Shown: one piece after another, positions 61,642 through 64,000 of the stretch
How the letters are laid out: each line of letters opens with the position of its first letter
How positions within the stretch are numbered: position 1 is the first letter of the stretch
Source of the DNA: Phaeovulum sp.
Lineage (GTDB): Bacteria > Pseudomonadota > Alphaproteobacteria > Rhodobacterales > Rhodobacteraceae
Assembly: GCF_030684035.1 (NCBI RefSeq)
Contig: NZ_JAUXPI010000037.1
Span: forward strand, 1-64,000
Direction of reading: 5' to 3'
Length of the DNA stretch: 64,000 nt
The notes under the pieces: model-generated
Database searches by the model: none
Seen by the model: the letters and a program-made list of their open reading frames with translations, nothing else
Told to the model about the DNA's origin: nothing
Made by a program: the position numbers and the translations under genes

Positions 61642-61726
61642 GGCGGCAATCGCGGCGCGGGCATTTGCGCGCAGAGCCCGCGCCGTGTAAGGCTCGGCGC
61701 AGAGATGTTGCGCCGAGGCCGAGCCG

Positions 61727-63127
61727 ATGACCGATTCCACCGATACCCAGTCGAATGCCATGTGGGGAGGGCGGTTCAGCGCCGGACCCGATGCGATCAT
61801 GCAGGCAATCAACGCTTCGATCAGCTTTGACAAACGCCTTTATGCGCAAGACATTCAGGGCAGCCGCGCGCATGCCGCCATGCTTGCCGCGCAGGGCATC
61901 ATATCGGGGGCGGATGCCGAGGCGATCCGGGGCGGCCTTCTGACGGTGCTTGCCGAGATCGAGGCGGGGTCGTTTCCGTTCCGGGTAGCGCTGGAAGACA
62001 TCCACATGAACGTTGAAGCGCGGCTGAAGGAGATCATCGGCGCGCCTGCGGGGCGGCTTCACACGGCGCGAAGCCGCAACGATCAGGTGGCAACCGATTT
62101 TCGGCTCTGGGTGCGCGATCAATGCGACGCGGCGATTTCCGGGCTGGAAGCGCTGATCCGCGCGGCGCTGGCGCAGGCCGAGGCGGGGGCAGATTGGGTG
62201 ATGCCGGGCTTCACCCATTTGCAGACCGCCCAGCCGGTGACCTGGGGCCACCACATGATGGCCTATGTCGAAATGCTGGCGCGCGATCGCTCGCGCTTCA
62301 TCGACGCCCGCGCGCGGATGAACGAATGCCCCCTGGGTGCGGCGGCGCTCGCGGGAACATCCTTCCCGATCGACCGCCACGCCACGGCGGCGGCGCTCGG
62401 CTTTGACCGGCCGATGGCCAACAGCCTTGATGCGGTATCCGACCGAGATTTTGCGTTGGAGTTTCTGGCTGCCGCATCGATCTCGGCCATGCACCTTTCG
62501 CGCCTCGCGGAAGAGCTGGTGATCTGGTCTTCGGCGCAATTCCGCTTTGTCGCGCTCAGCGACCGCTGGTCCACCGGCTCGTCGATCATGCCGCAAAAGC
62601 GTAACCCCGACGCCGCCGAGCTTATCCGCGCCAAGATCGGGCGCATCCTTGGCGCATCGGTGGCGCTCTTTACCGTGATGAAAGGGTTGCCACTGACCTA
62701 TTCCAAGGACATGCAGGAAGACAAGGAACAGGTCTTTGATGCCGCCGACACGCTGTTGCTGGCGCTGGCGGCAATGGAGGGAATGCTGCGCGATCTGACA
62801 GTAAACCGTGCCAATCTCGAAAGCGCGGCGTCGAGCGGGTTTTCCACCGCCACCGACCTTGCGGATTGGCTGGTGCGCGAGGCGGGGCTGCCGTTTCGCG
62901 AGGCGCATCATGTGACCGGTGCCTTGGTGGCAGTGGCCGAGGCGCGCGGCTGCGATTTGCCCGCGCTCAGCCTTGGCGACATGCAGGCGGTGCACCCGGC
63001 GATCACCGAGGCGGTGTTCGCGGTGCTCGGCGTGCACAATTCGGTAGCGTCGCGGCTGAGCCATGGCGGCACCGCGCCCGCGCAGGTGCGCGCGCAGATC
63101 GCGCGCTGGAAGGAGGTTCTCGGATGA
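61727..63127 (+). CDS. argH: Argininosuccinate lyase
   Basis: ArgH, 466 residues, splits argininosuccinate into arginine and fumarate. The fumarase/aspartase superfamily signature [15 protein letters not shown] is complete, and the N-terminal [11 protein letters not shown] and [16 protein letters not shown] are family features. It ends in an ATGA overlap with a small lipoprotein gene. Together with argB at 27 kb it shows arginine genes are not clustered. The start is the ATG at 61727, after GCCGAGCCG. Confidence 0.96.
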   Translation: MTDSTDTQSNAMWGGRFSAGPDAIMQAINASISFDKRLYAQDIQGSRAHAAMLAAQGIISGADAEAIRGGLLTVLAEIEAGSFPFRVALEDIHMNVEARLKEIIGAPAGRLHTARSRNDQVATDFRLWVRDQCDAAISGLEALIRAALAQAEAGADWVMPGFTHLQTAQPVTWGHHMMAYVEMLARDRSRFIDARARMNECPLGAAALAGTSFPIDRHATAAALGFDRPMANSLDAVSDRDFALEFLAAASISAMHLSRLAEELVIWSSAQFRFVALSDRWSTGSSIMPQKRNPDAAELIRAKIGRILGASVALFTVMKGLPLTYSKDMQEDKEQVFDAADTLLLALAAMEGMLRDLTVNRANLESAASSGFSTATDLADWLVREAGLPFREAHHVTGALVAVAEARGCDLPALSLGDMQAVHPAITEAVFAVLGVHNSVASRLSHGGTAPAQVRAQIARWKEVLG

Positions 63128-63276
63128 CCCGTCTCATCGCGTTTGCCGTGTTGGCGCTGGCTGGCTGCACCGACCCCGCGCTGACCGCCCGCATCAAGAT
63201 GGATGATACCGGGGTGCGCGTACAGCCGGTGATCACCGGCCAGATCGGCGGGCTGACCGTGGGGGTGGCACCATGA
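63124..63276 (+). CDS. Small lipoprotein, unknown
   Basis: A 50-residue lipoprotein with lipobox LALAGC (Cys 15) after a short signal ([15 protein letters not shown]). The mature part ([20 protein letters not shown]) has no known domain. It overlaps argH by ATGA before and the next gene by ATGA after. Being co-translated between argH and lysA, it may belong with the following LptM-like gene. Confidence 0.7.
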   Translation: MTRLIAFAVLALAGCTDPALTARIKMDDTGVRVQPVITGQIGGLTVGVAP

Positions 63277-63401
63277 TCCGCATTGCGCTCCTGTTCGTGC
63301 TTGCCCTACCGCTTGCCGCATGCGGCATTGATGGCGCGCCGAAACCACAAGGCGGCGCGGCGACGCTGCCTGCCGGGGTTGGCCCGACCTTCGACCGCTG
63401 A
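63273..63401 (+). CDS. LptM-like small lipoprotein
   Basis: A 42-residue lipoprotein with lipobox PLAAC (Cys 17). The mature N-terminus CGIDGAPKPQ resembles the CGxKGPLxxP start of LptM/YifL, the lipoprotein that matures the LptD-LptE outer-membrane LPS translocon in E. coli (there encoded before dapF). Position before lysA and overlap with a second lipoprotein fit the alphaproteobacterial arrangement. The overlap with the previous gene is ATGA. Similarity is short, so the assignment is tentative. Confidence 0.6.
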   Translation: MIRIALLFVLALPLAACGIDGAPKPQGGAATLPAGVGPTFDR

Positions 63402-63486
63402 CCCCCCATTGATGAACGGACCCAAAGATGCCGCGCCTTGCCCGCTGCCACCCTACCCCGCCGCAAGCCTCGTGCCGGAGGCGGTG

Positions 63487-64000
63487 ATGGATCATTTCCT
63501 TTACCGGGGCGGGGTGCTTCATGCCGAAGATGTGCCGATCCCGGAAATTGCCGCTTCGGTGGGCACACCCTTCTACGTCTATTCCACCGCGACATTGACC
63601 CGCCATTACCGGCTGTTTCAAGAGGCCCTGGCGGGGCTGCCACATCTGATCTGCTTTGCGGTCAAGGCGAATGGCAATCTGGCCGTGCTCAAGACCCTCG
63701 GCGATCTCGGCGCGGGGATGGATGTGGTTTCGGCGGGCGAATACCTGCGCGCGCGCGCCGCCGGCGTGCCGGGCAGCCGCATCGTCTTTTCCGGTGTCGG
63801 CAAGACCCGGGGCGAGTTGCGGCTGGCGCTTGCGGGCGGCATCCGGCAATTCAACGTCGAAAGCGAGCCCGAGCTTCGGGCGCTTTCCGAAATTGCCGCG
63901 AGCATGGGCCTGCGCGCGCCGATTGCGCTGCGTGTCAACCCCGACGTGGATGCCAAAACGCACGAGAAGATCGCCACTGGCAAATCGGAAAACAAGTTCG
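63487..64000 (+). CDS. lysA: Diaminopimelate decarboxylase (partial)
   Basis: The first 171 codons of LysA, cut by the window edge. It makes L-lysine from meso-diaminopimelate with PLP. The PLP Lys is K60 in CFAVKANGNL, and VSAGEYLRA and GVGKTRGELRLAL lie in the alpha/beta-barrel domain. ATG 63487 (MDHFLYRGG) is the expected start with GGAGGCGGTG before it. An in-frame ATG at 63412 would add 25 unrelated residues. Spacing of 85 bases from the LptM-like gene suggests the same transcript as argH. Confidence 0.94.
   Translation, partial: MDHFLYRGGVLHAEDVPIPEIAASVGTPFYVYSTATLTRHYRLFQEALAGLPHLICFAVKANGNLAVLKTLGDLGAGMDVVSAGEYLRARAAGVPGSRIVFSGVGKTRGELRLALAGGIRQFNVESEPELRALSEIAASMGLRAPIALRVNPDVDAKTHEKIATGKSENKF

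Noticed and set aside
1-64000. CRISPR arrays, insertion sequences, prophage, integrase or toxin-antitoxin modules
   Set aside because: No direct-repeat array, transposase, integrase or paired small toxin/antitoxin genes were seen on either strand.

Overview
The window reads as a chromosomal segment of a high-GC alphaproteobacterium of the order Rhodobacterales (Rhodobacteraceae-like). Pointers are the EF-Tu/S10-spc-alpha ribosomal block with rpoA at its end, a LuxR/LuxI pair directly behind rplQ, a BztABCD-type glutamate/glutamine/aspartate importer, phaA-phaB polyhydroxybutyrate genes, an orphan 44-residue aa3-oxidase subunit IV gene, and the argH - small lipoproteins - lysA arrangement. Coding density is high, many genes are joined by ATGA, GTGA or TGATG overlaps, and no phage, insertion sequence, CRISPR array or defence island was seen.

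Layout. 1-15080: the end of tuf, then rpsJ through rplQ, punctuated by GC-rich hairpins. A terminator after rpmD, an unrecognised 49-residue gene with its own terminator, and a promoter-like site before rplO divide the cluster. 15084-20830: a small reverse-strand gene, luxR-luxI (N-acyl-homoserine-lactone quorum sensing), rarA, crcB, a RluC-type pseudouridine synthase, a HAD phosphatase and an ATP12-type F1 assembly chaperone. 21032-25694: bztABCD. 25767-34843 (reverse strand): read 5' to 3', rpmH, rnpA, yidD, ttcA, a degenerate GGDEF-EAL protein, yidC, a MOSC protein, engB, argB, a 4Fe-4S protein and a SixA-type phosphatase. This is the classic rpmH-rnpA-yidD-yidC neighbourhood with extra passengers. 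35085-42645: an orphan histidine kinase, tRNA-Arg(ACG), the divergent efp/epmA pair (substrate and modifying enzyme), Sua5-type tsaC, an acyl-CoA dehydrogenase coupled to a metallo-beta-lactamase-fold hydrolase, and the small oxidase subunit IV gene.

42670-54948: a lipoprotein of possible permuted-papain type, azlCD, mobA, an acetyltransferase, a membrane/coiled-coil protein, greA, a PAP2 (inositolphosphoceramide-synthase-like) membrane protein, ETF-ubiquinone oxidoreductase, a TPR protein overlapping ispE, a long-chain polyprenyl diphosphate synthase, and three small or medium genes (DUF2007, an N6-adenine methyltransferase, DUF465). 54952-60828 (reverse): a drug/metabolite transporter, an uncharacterised ATP-grasp protein, phaB and phaA, a catalytically intact EAL protein and a TlpA-like thioredoxin. 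61105-64000: a DUF2087 protein, argH, two tiny lipoproteins (the second LptM-like) and the start of lysA.

Most genes are housekeeping. The items most worth a second look are the luxRI promoter architecture, the 49-residue gene inside the ribosomal cluster, the degenerate c-di-GMP protein buried in the rpmH-yidC cluster, the ATP-grasp protein beside phaB, the QueG-like iron-sulphur protein coupled to argB, and the overlapping lipoprotein pair between argH and lysA. I did not find a clearly new multi-gene system. Promoter and hairpin calls were made by eye.
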